64,000 nucleotides of DNA from Amyloporia xantha (lineage: Eukaryota; Basidiomycota; Agaricomycetes; Polyporales; Adustoporiaceae), in the NCBI GenBank assembly GCA_036971615.1, contig JAYKKR010000022.1, positions 310,001 through 374,000 on the forward strand, read 5' to 3'. A program made the translations under genes and the position numbers. Under the pieces are notes generated by a model. The model did not search any database. It was not told where the DNA came from and saw nothing but the letters and a program-made list of their open reading frames with translations. Shown here piece after piece: positions 36,587-48,716 of the stretch (position 1 is the stretch's first letter; each line of letters begins with the position of its first letter).

Positions 36587-38060
36587 AAGTCTGAGTTTGA
36601 GCGATTAGCACGAGCTGTTATATGTAGACCAGATTCGATCCATACACATACCTTGAGCATCGCAACCATCTCCTTATCTGACGCTGCAACGCGAATCTGA
36701 GACTGATAGTCACCTCCATCCTCAGAGACGTCCCTATCGCTGATGTACAGAAAGTACCCCAGTGCAGACATATGTGTTTTGGTCAATATCATATGAACGA
36801 TGAGCTGCCTAGTGTATGAAATTGAGTATCACGAACGATAGACGAGATAGTCTACCTACATCACGTCAGGCTTGGTAGCCAAAAAGGAACTCTCAGGAAC
36901 GCTGATGAATATCCGAAGAACGGCGGTACTTACATGTTCAAGAAACCATATGATGTTTGCGACCATAAAGATGGTCGCAAAAGAGTCGCTGACGAAGAGA
37001 CCTACGATGCATAAGTAGTCCATCTTGCATGAGGACACTGGATGATCTAACCTATGACGACTTTGCGGCACATGCGTCCCTCTTCACTAACGTAGGCCCG
37101 TTTCGCAGGACTCTATATAGCAAATAAGTTGATACGTACAAGCTAGAGACGTTATCACTACTCACCAAACACCCAGCACTGTAGTAAGCCAGCAAGCCAA
37201 GTGCAGAGCCCAATAGGACAAAAATAATTGATAATAGCGGCACCTGCGCTGTTTTAGGTACCCCATGGACCGCAACCGCAAAGGTGGCGACCATAGCTAT
37301 GTAGGCCTTGTGAGCGACTTCTCACACGGGACACGGTGTAATATAAAATATCTCACATATTTGAAGTAGTTCGTATACCGTGATGAAAGACAACTCCCAA
37401 AGCGCAGGTGACCTGAGAAGGTCTTGGATTCGAAAGGCAAGAGAAATGTGTAAGAAGAAGACTGTTGACATCTATGTGATATCAGCCTTCTGAGACGGTA
37501 GAACAAAGTGATGTACACTCACTTCCGCGGCCAGGTCTGATCGGTATGTGAAATTTCATTAGCCCACCGTGTAAGAAGTTCCCATCCAGTACTTACAAGC
37601 TAAGAAGAGGGCTATTCGGCATTTAATCAAGCGCCGACGGCGAAGAATAAGAAAACGTGCGTACATGTTACGCCCAAAATATATGCGTCTGTGTTGTGCA
37701 ACGACGCATCCGCGTTATCAGTCGTGGACATCCATGTATCCCCGACGGCTTGGAAGAATATTCCAGTTTCAAGAGTGAGAGTAACAATGAAACCAACGAA
37801 GAGCAGCGTAGGCTAGAAATATCATTTATTGCATGGGCCTCGGAGCGATATCGTAACTAGGATGAACGCACAATTACAAGGTCATGGGTGCGATGCTTTC
37901 TGATTCTGCTAAGTATCAAACATCGATATATTCGGTAGCTGGTTCAATGACTCACTTATTCTGCAGGCGTACAGCGGAACAACTAGCTAGGCTGCCCTGG
38001 GAGCTCGTCCACAGGAGGTTGACGATAGGTATAACGATCAAGAGGGTTTCACTGACAGAA
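36587..38060 (-). CDS. Multispanning membrane protein of unknown family, exon model partial
   Basis: Several in-phase exons code hydrophobic segments: TVFFLHISLAFRIQDLL, then SFITVYELLQI joined to SMVATFAVAVHGVPKTA, VPLLSIIFVLLGSALGLLAY, KVVIGLFVSDSFATIFMVAN with IIWFLEH, and after 36790 a segment around GYFLYISDRDVSE. It ends VAMLKTSMLL near 36587. Upstream, GFIVTLTLETGIFFQAVGDT (about 37740-37800) and TLLIVIPIVNLLW (about 38015-38050) look like earlier membrane exons, but I cannot join all of them in phase. At least five membrane spans are visible. It resembles the many basidiomycete receptor-like or DUF6533/DUF6534-type proteins only in general character; I do not assign it to one. The start codon is not found. 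Confidence 0.5.
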
Positions 38061-39179
38061 TGTCCGCATTCAGAACACTCAGATTAGCGGAGTAAAATCG
38101 TCAAGGATGACAGACCGTGAAAACAATGCCGCTAAAATCCCTGGTTCGGGTGTCTGTAACGAAATGAATGATGACATGACAACACAAGGAGGAACAGAAA
38201 CAATGAGTGGTGGTTGATCGTACAGGACAAGTCGAGAATTGACGGACGCCTATCAAACCGTGCAGTGGACCAAGGTGGGGATCTGGCGATTATATTCGCT
38301 CCAGCTTATTTATCGTCCGGCTCGCATCCTTCGCCGAGTTGCCACAGGAGATATGATGCGTCTATAGCTTTGACTATCACTGTTCCTGCTTGCATTCATC
38401 GAAGAGAAGGTAGTCAGCGCAATGCAGCCGTAGCTTCTATTCCGCATTGGAACGAGGACGTGTACGAATCGTGAGAAATGGTCCGCAGGGAAGGGTCGAA
38501 GGATACTCGACTTGGGATCTTCCAAATTCCAACCCTTCTCATCGGACACGCCCTCGGTTCACATAGAAACGAGCTGCAATGCGCACCTTGGTTTGCGTAC
38601 ATTAAGCGCCTAGTGGGGCGAATACTGGCAAGATCTCGAAATGTGTATGCCGGCATAGTCTGATACATGATCGCAAACTCAAGTGTCTCTCAGCAGCTTG
38701 TGAGCGATGGTGGCCATGTCTACGTGGCACGCCCTCTTTGAAAAATACGAGCGCTTCTACTATCATGGAAAGGACTAAGCAATTGCAACCGTATGATGGC
38801 ATGGAAGTACGAACCAGACAGAAGAGCTAAGGAGTCCTACAGAATAGGCGGTTCAGTCCCTCCGTTTGCGGTGAAATTCCCGCTCCTGCACGTTCCTTGA
38901 TCAGCGATAAAAACCGTATCATCCTCAACAATAACACAAGATGTATGCTTGTTTCGGATGAATGGCAGAGTGATATTAAATTCAGATAGTTCATAAAGCC
39001 AATGTATTACATCGATTGCTCCGATACACAATGAGAATTCGTACAATTGAGTTGGTCTTCGAGATCACGGGTACCTGCAAGGAAACAAGCACAGGAAACT
39101 TTCAACAATACAAGGAAATACGGGATCCTAGCGAGAAAACCCGGGGACAGCACGATGTACATACCAAGGAGGCTTATCT
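38061..39179. other. Intergenic region, nothing recognised
   Basis: Holds the unresolved 5' side of the membrane-protein gene and the CDC37 3' UTR. A 69-codon minus frame at 38837-39046 is open but featureless. Confidence 0.35.
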
Positions 39180-40910
39180 TCATTGCGAGTCTTCCACTTC
39201 CGCTTCCGCTTCTGCTTCGTCGTCCTTCCCCGTTTGGTCTCTTATACCACCGTCGGAGAAGTTCAAAATCCCGACGACATCCAAGAGCCTCACGACCTCC
39301 TCCGCCTCCTCGACACGCATGTTCCCAAGAACCTTGTTCACCTCTTCCAGACTCTGGGACTGCAGTGCCGCCTGCAGCGGCTTGCTGAACCCTTGGAAGA
39401 CGTCCCAGCGTGTCTGCAGCGCCCGACGCACATCTTCGATGTCCACATTCTCGAAGCCCTCGCCCTCAAGCTGGATGTGTTCGGGCGGCGGGCCATCGGG
39501 GACGTTGAACGTGATCGTCTGGTCCGGGTTTTCTGGCACGAGCTGGATCTGCTCCGTGCCGGCGGCAGCTGCGTCCTCCTCGGCTTTTGAGATCCGCACC
39601 CGCTCGACGAGGTGTGCGTACGTGTCGGCGACGTCCTTCTCGAACACGGACGTCGCGCGCGGGTCCCGATCTACCATTCTGATGATGCGCCACAAACGCG
39701 GTCAGCAACGAGACGAGAAGCATGACGGCGAATGCCACGAGATCGCCACTCACTTCCGGAAGAAGACCCTGACGCCGTCGCCGCCCAGCTTGTCGCAGTA
39801 TTGCAGCAACAGGCTCTGGTGCACACATTGCTGCGCGTAGCGGCTCTGGCCCTCGCCTTGGGCTCGGAACGCCGCTACGAGGAGCGCGTCCGAGGCGCCA
39901 GGAACGACAACGTCAGGGTGGCCCTTGATGAACTCCCAAGACTGCTCGTACCCGCGCAGAGGGAGACGGGCGAACTCCTCCAATGACGGCGTCAGCTCGG
40001 GCAACTCGTCAGCGGCGTCCTCAGCCGCCGCACTCGACGACGACGACGATCCTTGTGCGAACGAGTCGGACGCCGCGTTCACACCTTTAGGGTTGAGGAC
40101 CTCAAATTCGGTCGCAGTCGTCTTCTTTTTCGACGCGTTCGGATTCACACCCTTCAGCGGTGGAGGCGCGGGTTTCGGAGGCACATACTGCGATCGAGAA
40201 CGAAAAGTCTCAGCGCGATGCGCTCCCAGACACGCGAGAACGTCCTCACATGTGAATCCCACCCGTCACGTATATCGTCACTGGTGATCTTCTTCTTCGC
40301 CTCCTCCTCCAGCTGCGCGAGCTCCTTCTTCAGGCCCTCCTGGTGCTCGCCCATCTTCACGATGTGCGTCTTCAGCCCCTCCACGAGCGCATCGCCCAAT
40401 CGCGGGTCGTCCTTCTCGATCCCCTGCTTCTTCGCCTCCTCCCACACCTGCATCATGAGCATGAGCAGCATCTCGTCGTACGTCTTCTGCTCCGGCGCAT
40501 CGGTGGGCGGCGCCTCGGGCGACGGCGCCGTCCTGAACCGCTCGACGAGCGACGAGAAGTGCGCGGGGCCCTGTGCGGCCACCTCCTCCGTGATGGTGCG
40601 CAATCGGGGCTGCAGGACCTGGTTGCACGCTATATCGGCCTGGAGCTGGGCCGTCCGCTGCTTGCGCATCTCGCGCTTCTCGTGGATGTCGCGCTGCTTC
40701 CATCTGGGCAACGCTGGGGGTCAGCAGGGACGACCGGACGCGTCTGGGACGGTCACGCACCGTACCAGGGACTTGTGGTCGACGTTCGGATGCCCCTCAA
40801 TGTCCGAATCGTCGGATATCTGTATGGCGATCAATCGAGCTGAAGCGTGACAAAAAGGAATGGAAAGGAGCCACCTCGAGTGCATCCCACTTTGAGTAGT
40901 TGAGAGGCAT
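39180..40910 (-). CDS. CDC37: Hsp90 co-chaperone Cdc37
   Basis: Kinase-specific Hsp90 co-chaperone in the cytosol. Five exons read on the minus strand. The start at 40910 gives the invariant-type N-terminus MPLNYSKWDALE, joined by an intron to ISDDSDIEGHPNVDHKSLVR, which contains the conserved DDSD-x-E-x-HPNVD motif with the serine that CK2 phosphorylates in homologues. Then WKQRDIHEKREMRKQR starts the N-terminal coiled coil (40270-40690). The Hsp90-binding domain begins after the intron at about 40190 and includes SLEEFARLPLRGYEQSWEFI and YAQQCVHQSLLLQYCDKLGG. The C-terminal exon has PDGPPPEHIQLEGEGFENVD and ends in an acidic tail (EAEAEAEVEDSQ). Intact; splice phases agree. Confidence 0.94.
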
Positions 40911-41890
40911 GTTTTATGCGTCTCTAGGTTCACGCAACGATGAGTACAAAGACGGAGAGTGCAGTGGTTTGGGACGCGTCTGCTTTATTATACGGAGTGG
41001 CTGCGTCCTCTGTATAGGCAATCATCTTACTCTAAACTCCGAACTTTCTCGAAACGTCGACCCGAGAATCGGTTCGATTGAGAACAATGTAAAGCATGCA
41101 ATTGTAAACCGAACCCATCTGGTCAGGAAATTCACTCTCAAATGATTGAAATGAATGAACACGTTAGCAAGAATTCAGCATTACAGCTTACTGGCTGTAG
41201 CGTTCACCTTGACGACACAGGTCCAAAGTCTCCCACCTTTTCAAATCACACCAACAAATCCACCATCGCAGAACCGTACATCCAAAAAATGGCATACATA
41301 TATATACAGCGGGGACATTCTTTGGCTTCAATCGACACAGGAACTCGGGGATATACTAAGGCTAGGGCTACTACGGCTACGGCTAGGACTATCGCACTAA
41401 GAGCTATCGCTGTCGTGGCACATCGTGATTCGTAAAACAATCGAGACACAGGCAGGCAGTGAACCAACGCAACACAAGACGGAGAGCCTGCAGGACACGG
41501 ACGTGACCGCACGAGAACGAGGACAGGGATCGGGGATGCGGTAAGAGGATAACAGTAAGGAAAAGGGTAAGGGTAAGAAGGCGCGACGACCACGACGAGC
41601 CCGGGGACACCAAGAAGGAACAGGGAGGCAACAAGGAGGTAGGGCGTGGGCAGGGAGCATGTACAGGACGGACGGACATTAGGCCTCGTTTTCAAAGGAA
41701 TATGTGGACGGACAGAAAAAGGACATTAGGTATACGTATGATGGACGCGCGTATCGCCAATGTTCCGCGCGCGCGCCCTCGCTCGCGCATTACTGCATGT
41801 ATCGTCTCCACCTCCACTACGCACCAGACACACATACACGCACCACCGCATCTTCATCACACATCACACATCACAGCGACACTCCCGCCC
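40911..41890. other. Intergenic: CDC37 promoter and MADS-box gene 3' side
   Basis: Contains a short imperfect GGCTA-type repeat at about 41360-41392 and purine-rich runs at 41530-41660. No gene is supported. Confidence 0.4.
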
Positions 41891-43192
41891 TCACCGTCTG
41901 GCGTAATGGCTCCCCTGCTGCACCTGCGGCGGCGCACCCCACGGTCCCGTATGCGCAGCCGCCATGCCACCCTGCTGCCCCGGCGCGCCCGTGTCATACC
42001 CATACGGCCCCGCGCCCGGGTACCCCGCATGGCCCCCCGCGTGCGTAGGCGCACCATACATCCCAGGGTCGCCCTGCGGCGCGCCGTACGCGTTCCCGCT
42101 CGCATGCGTGGTATAGTTCGGCGACGTCGGCTGCGGCTGGCCCTGTGCCTGCCGCGGCGAATGCGCGTGGTCAAGCGAGCCCTGCATGGTCTGTCCGGGG
42201 CCGGTCGGAATCGCAAGGGGGGGCGGCTGCCCAGCGAGCGGCGGGATCGGCTGTGCACGCGCGTGGGGAGAGGTGCTCGGCGGGATGGGTGCCGAGCCGC
42301 CGGTTGGGGAGGGGTTGCCCCGCGAAGGTGTGGCGGTGGCAGCGGACTGCCCTGCGGTAGAGGAGGACGCGCGGCGCCGTTTGCGGGAGCGGCCTTCAGG
42401 TGCGGCAGCCTGTGCAGAGGTGTCCGGGTCGTCAGGGTCTGCGTCGTCGGTTTCGTCTTTGCCGGAGGCTGCGCCAATGGCGAGCCCGCCGGGGACGTTG
42501 GGTGCGCCTGGGGGTGGGCCACCGTGGTGTGTGGGCATCGACATGGGGTTCGAGCGGCCGAGGGGGGTGCCGACAGGCATAGAGGAGGGGAGCGAGCCAT
42601 GCGGGGCATTGAGGCAGGCTTGGATAAGGTTCTTACCCTCGGGCTGGGTGACGAGGGGTTGGAGCTTGGCAGTCGTGAACGTGTAGACGAGACCGGTCTC
42701 GGATACGACGAGAAGGAGGACTTGGGTACCGGTGAGGGTCGAAAGCTCGTATGCCTGCAACACGCGACGCGACGCGTCGATAAGCGTGTCTACAGGATAG
42801 AAACAGAGGAGACGCACCTTCTTCATAATACCTGCTTTGCGTTTGGAAAAGGTAATGTGGCGACGTGATTTATCTTGGATAAACTCGATCTTAATCTTTC
42901 TGCGGCCAGCCTTCTTGTCTGACTTGGGCTTCTCTTCATCGTCGTCGTCGTCGCCGGCAGACTCGCCGGCTTCGGGGTCAGCGACGAAGGCATCCTCTGG
43001 AGGGTGGTGGGCAGGGTCTTGAATGGGGTCGATGCGTTGCCGCTTGTTGGAGAGAGCCGGAGAGGCTGGATCGGGAGGTGGAGGCATGGTCGAGCCCGAA
43101 AGGGAAGGCGGGACGGGGTCCGCGGGGTTGGAATAGGTGTGAGGGTAGTTCTGGTGGTGGACTTGAGGAGAGTTGTTGAGGCGGAATGCCAT
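41891..43192 (-). CDS. MCM1: Mcm1/SRF-type MADS-box transcription factor
   Basis: Sequence-specific DNA-binding protein that regulates cell-cycle, mating and developmental genes as a dimer with partner factors. The start at 43192 opens a Pro-rich and acidic leader (DDDDDEEKPKSDKKAG). The MADS box is RRKIKIEFIQDKSRRHITFS and KRKAGIMKK, then an in-phase intron (about 42755-42818, GTGCGT donor), then AYELSTLTGTQVLLLVVSET and GLVYTFTTAKLQPLVTQPEG, as in yeast Mcm1 and animal SRF rather than the MEF2 type. The rest, from about residue 165, is Pro/Gly/Ala-rich and disordered, as usual for fungal activators. It ends GSHYARR. Intact. A very long gene-free region lies upstream. Confidence 0.93.
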   Translation of the reverse strand: MAFRLNNSPQVHHQNYPHTYSNPADPVPPSLSGSTMPPPPDPASPALSNKRQRIDPIQDPAHHPPEDAFVADPEAGESAGDDDDDEEKPKSDKKAGRRKIKIEFIQDKSRRHITFSKRKAGIMKKVRLLCFYPVDTLIDASRRVLQAYELSTLTGTQVLLLVVSETGLVYTFTTAKLQPLVTQPEGKNLIQACLNAPHGSLPSSMPVGTPLGRSNPMSMPTHHGGPPPGAPNVPGGLAIGAASGKDETDDADPDDPDTSAQAAAPEGRSRKRRRASSSTAGQSAATATPSRGNPSPTGGSAPIPPSTSPHARAQPIPPLAGQPPPLAIPTGPGQTMQGSLDHAHSPRQAQGQPQPTSPNYTTHASGNAYGAPQGDPGMYGAPTHAGGHAGYPGAGPYGYDTGAPGQQGGMAAAHTGPWGAPPQVQQGSHYARR

Positions 43193-46100
43193 CAACTGGG
43201 GAAGGGAGTATAAGACACCGAGACCGCGCCTCGGGGAGGCAGGGGAAGAGAGGACGGAGGGGAGGAGGCAGGGGAGGAGGACAGACGGTGCGGTAGGCGA
43301 GGGATGCCCGAAAAGGTGTTGCCCGGAAATGGGAGGACTTGGGAGGGAAACGGCATTCCCATTTTCGTGACCTGCCCTATATATCCGAACACGCTGCCAA
43401 ACACGACCACCGCGCGACTTCCCGATGGGCCGCTCCCACGCCACCCGCTCCTGCCATTATCTTATCGCCCATCACGGCCAGCCAGTCTGCCAGGCCTCGC
43501 CCCCAGCGGGCTCTCCGCCGCTCGTCCCGGGGGTGCATGCCTCTCCCCAGAATGGTGCCCCACCTGCCGTCTCGGGCAACGAGCAAGCTTTCGCAGCGTC
43601 TTCGCCTGACAGCGAACCTGCGCCACATCTCATCCTCCCCGTCCTCCCTCCCCGATCGAGCCCCCTGCCATCCCACGCTCGCCGCTCGTGACCCACTGCT
43701 CCCGTCAGGCACACAGCGCATATGGCAACCTTAGCGCTATATTTGGGCACTGGCCGAGGCCCCCGAACAGGCCACCGACCGAACCGGGAGATCGTCATCC
43801 TCCAGCGTCCCATCCGCCAAGGCCTTTCGCATCATATCCTATGTTTGTCCTCGAGCGTCGAACTCGGACCAGCCTCCTGCATAGTTAGAGCGTAGCTGCG
43901 CGCATTACGAGATACGATACTGGTCCGGACAGCCTCCGCGAGCGTTTGCCGAATCCAGTCGTTTGTCATCCCAATTCGGGGCCCGACCCTCCGATCGCGC
44001 AGCTCGGCTGATGTCGACGTCCATCCGCCGCGTCCCTTGCGTACTGTACACCGACCTTGGCGCACACCGCGTCGCGAACGAAAGCGGTGACACACCGCAC
44101 TAAGCACTTCTGCTTACCCCCGCGGATCCGCTCCGTACCCCCATTTCCTTTGCCTCAGGCATCCTCGCGTCCCCGCGTTCCCAATAATGAATTGCACATC
44201 TCATCTACACCCTCGCCGTGCCCATCCACCGCTGTTTTCCTTTCCATCTCCGTCGCGCGTCCCTGCGAGAAGCACACCCTACCATCGAAATCGCCGCTCC
44301 CCAGACGACCTCCCCCCTCTCCCGATTCGCTACAATCATGTCCAATAGGACACACACGGCCGCGTTACCGTACCCCGCTCCTCTGCACACCCCTCCTCCC
44401 CCCCCTTACCCCACGGATGGATCATCAGCCCACATCCCCGCGCAACTGCCCCCGCGCCCGCAATTGGAAATACCGCCGGGCCCTCGATATCGTCACCATC
44501 GCTAGAAGCACACGGTCCCAACCCCGCAAGCCTCAAGATCCGCGTGCGCCCGTATCGGGTGCGCTCTCCTCGGAGTCCTCGCCCTGCAGCCCTCTCCGCC
44601 GCGGATGCTGAGCGCTGAACATTGACTGTCTGAGTCATCCCGTCGTTCTGTGTATCACCTCAGCGTATGCGTGCGTGAGGGATATATACGCTACAGTCAG
44701 GATTTATAACATGGCAAACTTGAAGCCGCTCTTGTACGCAGTGTGTCCTCACGTCGCACACTGCGTGCATCCCGCCGTCTCCACGCATCTCCCCCCTCTT
44801 CTAGTCGCCCTCCTCGCCTGTATCACCGTTCGCATAGTGGGAATGCCTGCTCAATTCGCGTCCCCCGTCGCCTGCAGGAACCGAGATCAGGTAGGTCCGA
44901 CCGCGCGCGGGATGCTGGCCGCCGCCCGTACCCGCACGCACCGCCAGAGGTACGTGCGCAACGTCGGGACACGTCTTAGACTGCCCTTCTGACCGCTACG
45001 AGTGCCAAGCTCTCATGGCAATGCTCCCCCCTTTCGTCTTTCGTCATCCCCAGGCACCCGCGTCGTCTTCCTGGACAGGGTCTCTCGCTTGTCGTCGACG
45101 TCGGAGAAAGTGTCCTTTCGTCCGAGGGCTCTGGTCCCTCAGTGACCTGGCTACGTCGCGAAGGCACCACTCCACCCGGTCAACACCCTGCAGTATTCTA
45201 CGCGCTCTCCCTGCCAACACTCTATCTGCGCTCTTCCTCCGCCTGCACTTTGCCGTCTCACGCCAAGCCAAGCGTTCGCTCCTACTGTCAACATATTGAT
45301 GTATTGGATTAATTGAATTAATGGTTGTAGGTCCGCGTCGCGTTTGGAGCTTGTGCATTGCTGCTGCTCGCGCGAATCACGCCACGTCTCCGGGCGGTCT
45401 GCTTCTAGTCGATCTCTCGCTCAGCGAGGCCCTGGCAACCGTCTAGTGCTGGCGCTGGTGTCGGCGCTGTCGCTGTCTGGCCGGGCAGACAGCGCAGAGA
45501 CGCGCGCTGTTCGATCAGAAATGCGGAGCCGAGTAGGAGACGTCGACGGGCGGCAGCGCTGTGGGAGGGAATTACGGCCTTGGGTGTGATGTGGCCGCGG
45601 TTCGATGTTTTCCGATTGTCGATACGCCCCTCTTGGCGGATTGACTGACTGGACGCTGCTGTGCGTAATGGTGCTGACGCGAAGAGGGCCTTGCTCTCCA
45701 CAGTCCAGTCAGCCGAATCACCAATGCGTGCTGCGTCATCCCGTCGGCAGCGGTCGCGACTTGCCAGTGCTTATGTGCTACCGCCGCTGTGAATGCGCTG
45801 CAGGTGATGCCAGTATTGTGTGGCCCGAAAAGGAATGCAGATGGACATATGCGGGCGTGTGGGCGTCCCCTGCCAAACAAGGTTCCTGCGGTAGGGCAGC
45901 GTGTCAGATATGGTTACTTATATGAGGGCCGGATTGCATCTTACGAAATGCGACGCTGGATGCCATATGTGGATGCCGGCATAGAGGCTGATGCTGATGT
46001 ACGTGTACGCGCCGTCAATGCGTCCGGCGGATCTCTTGCAGAAGGGGAAGCATGCAGGGGTCGATCGAGCGCCCTATAGAGGGTGCTGCGTGAGCTGCAG

Positions 46101-46705
46101 TCCTCGCGTGGGTCCGCCCGCGTGATCGTCAGCACTGGCCAGTGCGAGCGCATGCCTAGGTCAGCCAACGGGAGGTACGTGCGTATATGTCCCTCTCCTC
46201 ATACAGTACCCCTCAGTGACCGTTCACGAGCTGCCCTCTTCACTCGCGCCTTTCTCTGTACGATGATCCAATCACCTTCCGGCCAGCTGACCGTGCCATT
46301 GTCGCCCGTGCTGCGTGATTCCAGATGGCGCGATGGCTCGTGGGCTCATCTGGCTGCACGCCACTCACGCGCCGGATGCAGAGAGGTGCCTCATCCGGAT
46401 CTCACAGATGTGTCGCTGCGCCCTCAGCCTGAGACTTGGAGCTTGACGCCTGAGGCCCGATAGAGCACGCCATGGCCATCGCTCATTGGACGCCAGAGCT
46501 ACTGACTCTTGACAGGGGCGGGGAAGCGAAGCCCGCACGTATTGCATGCGAAGGACAAGGACGCCTGCAGGCGCGCACTTCCACTTCCACAGACCGCAGC
46601 CAACACTGTACTCGCATTGCCAATCGCCCTACACGCTCGTTCGTCGGCCTCGCATGGGATTGGTCGCCCCCCGTGTCACTGGAGACCCAAGAAGAGTGAA
46701 CGAGA

Positions 46706-46747
46706 CGGATGCGGATACGGATACAGATACGGATACGGATACGGATG
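46706..46747. repeat. Imperfect GGATAC hexanucleotide microsatellite
   Basis: About seven units of GGATAC with single-base variants (GGATGC, AGATAC). In one frame it would code Asp-Thr repeats, but no gene is supported here. Confidence 0.85.
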
Positions 46748-48663
46748 GACGCCCTCCGGACCCTGTGGACATATTAGGGCGGTCTGATTGGCTCTCGGCG
46801 CTCAGCGCTCACTATTCAAATATCCAGTATTCAGCTGCTTCATCAGCCCACGCACCGGATCTGGCCATCCCACCATCCTCGAGGCCGTATGCGGCTGACA
46901 GATGCCAGATGCCAACTGAGCTGCAGACGCCGCTGGCTTGTGATTGATGGGCAGCTCGACGCAAAATCTGGAGGGGAGCGGTCCCGGAGCGGGGATACGC
47001 TACGCGTCAGTCGCATCATCCGCGGGCGTGTGCGCTCGCAGAGGTGATATCGATGATGCATGATGGCGATGGGATGATGTGTCTCTCTCGAGCGCGCTAA
47101 AATGGCATGCAGATCACCGAGGACTCGTACACATCCATTACATTGTGTATGTACCGCGCTATAGTTGCTTAATTGCATTTTCTTCGTTTCCATTATGCAC
47201 AGGTCTCGCGAGCACGCGCGCTGAGATATCGATATCCAGGCCTGTCCCTTGCCGTAAAGTGTTTCTTCCTGGCTGGCAACGAATCCATAGCTATCGAGCG
47301 ACGACCGAGCGTCCGTCCTCCGGGGCTTCGCAGCCCCCGTCCAGTATTACCTCGATCTAGAATCTAGATGGCCCGCTTCTCTTCTCCCCCCACCTTATCG
47401 TCCATGGGAGACTCGGAGTGATCGAGACACCGCAGCTCGTACGCGTCCGGCGTTCAGCTGGCTCTCCACGCATACACGCACACGCCACCCTGCACCGCAA
47501 CGTTAGCGGATCTGCACGCAGCTTCCCAGCGCGCTACGTATACGCAGGCCGCGGCGAGATTCCCCGAGGCTCTTATCATGGACTCTCGCACTCATCCCCG
47601 CAGAGCTGACTCGAATTCGGCGAATGGGCGATGGGCTTGATCCTTGATCCTTGCCCCTGTCCGGATTCGAATCCGAAGCACGCAGCGAACCTTGAGCTTA
47701 ATTCCAGCCCCGTCGTGCGCAGGAGGGGAAGAAGATGAACAGAGTTTGATCCTGTGGCGTTGCGTAGCAACTTTCTCCGTCCTGGGTGTTCGAATTCTGC
47801 CGCCAGGGGTGGGCACAGCTGGGGGCAGAGAGCCTGGTCCAGCTGGCCCGGGATGCGGTGCGGGGGCGTAAGTACAGTAGACAATCTCATAATGCATCAC
47901 GTTGGTCCCCCACCTGGCGTATGATGATGAGATTCTATGCATGAGCATATCGACGACGTTTAGCCTGAGGTAACTAACCCCAAGTCCCCACTCGGCGTGG
48001 GCATTATGACATTTTATGCGTTATAAGCTCATGCATTATGAGTTTGTCTGGTGATGCGCTGTACGGTGAACGTCCGCGATCTTAACAGAAGGCCTATAGA
48101 GACTGCAGATCGGAGAGTAGAGACACTGCAGGCGAGCCGCAGCTTGGCTGTCTGCACCTGCAGGCTGGAATTGGGAGTGTGTGAGATGATAGATCTGCCG
48201 TGGCTTGCGTGTGAGCGCTGCTAATAATACTGGGTTGACTCTTCGGGCTGATTCAGCTGGATGGTGGGTTCCGGTGAGCGGTGCAGGATGCAGAACGCTG
48301 AACGCTGAACTCAGAAGGTGAAAATCTGGAGCCTGGAACCTGGAACCTGGAACCCGAGATCGAGACCTAGAGGTGGAGGTAGAGACACGCTGTCCCGAAA
48401 GGCAGGACGACTGCCTGACGGAGGACCGACATCGTCCACGCCCTGCGCCATCATCGTCTTCTTCGTGCACGCTCATACAAATGCTCGAGCGAGACTCGGC
48501 CTCCGAGCTTCGACCGCGGATGTGCACGTCAATTAGGCTCACCATCCGGTATACGTATGAATGAACTCGAATGCTGTCATAGAAAACAGCACGGCCTGCA
48601 CGAGTCCGCTTGGCGCGGTCGATCTGCGCTCTCGTCGTCGGTCTGGGCGACGGTGCCAGTGGT

Positions 48664-48716
48664 TCGTATTCATATGTCCTATCCATGCAGGGAGTCTATC
48701 GCCCATATGAATACGA
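48664..48716. repeat. 13-bp perfect inverted repeat around a 27-nt spacer
   Basis: Left arm TCGTATTCATATG (48664-48676) and right arm CATATGAATACGA (48704-48716) are exact reverse complements. In RNA they would form a hairpin; as DNA they could be a paired binding site. Confidence 0.8.

Noticed and set aside
41702..42868. 388-codon plus-strand frame
   Set aside because: It is antisense to the MADS-box gene and is Arg-rich without a domain.
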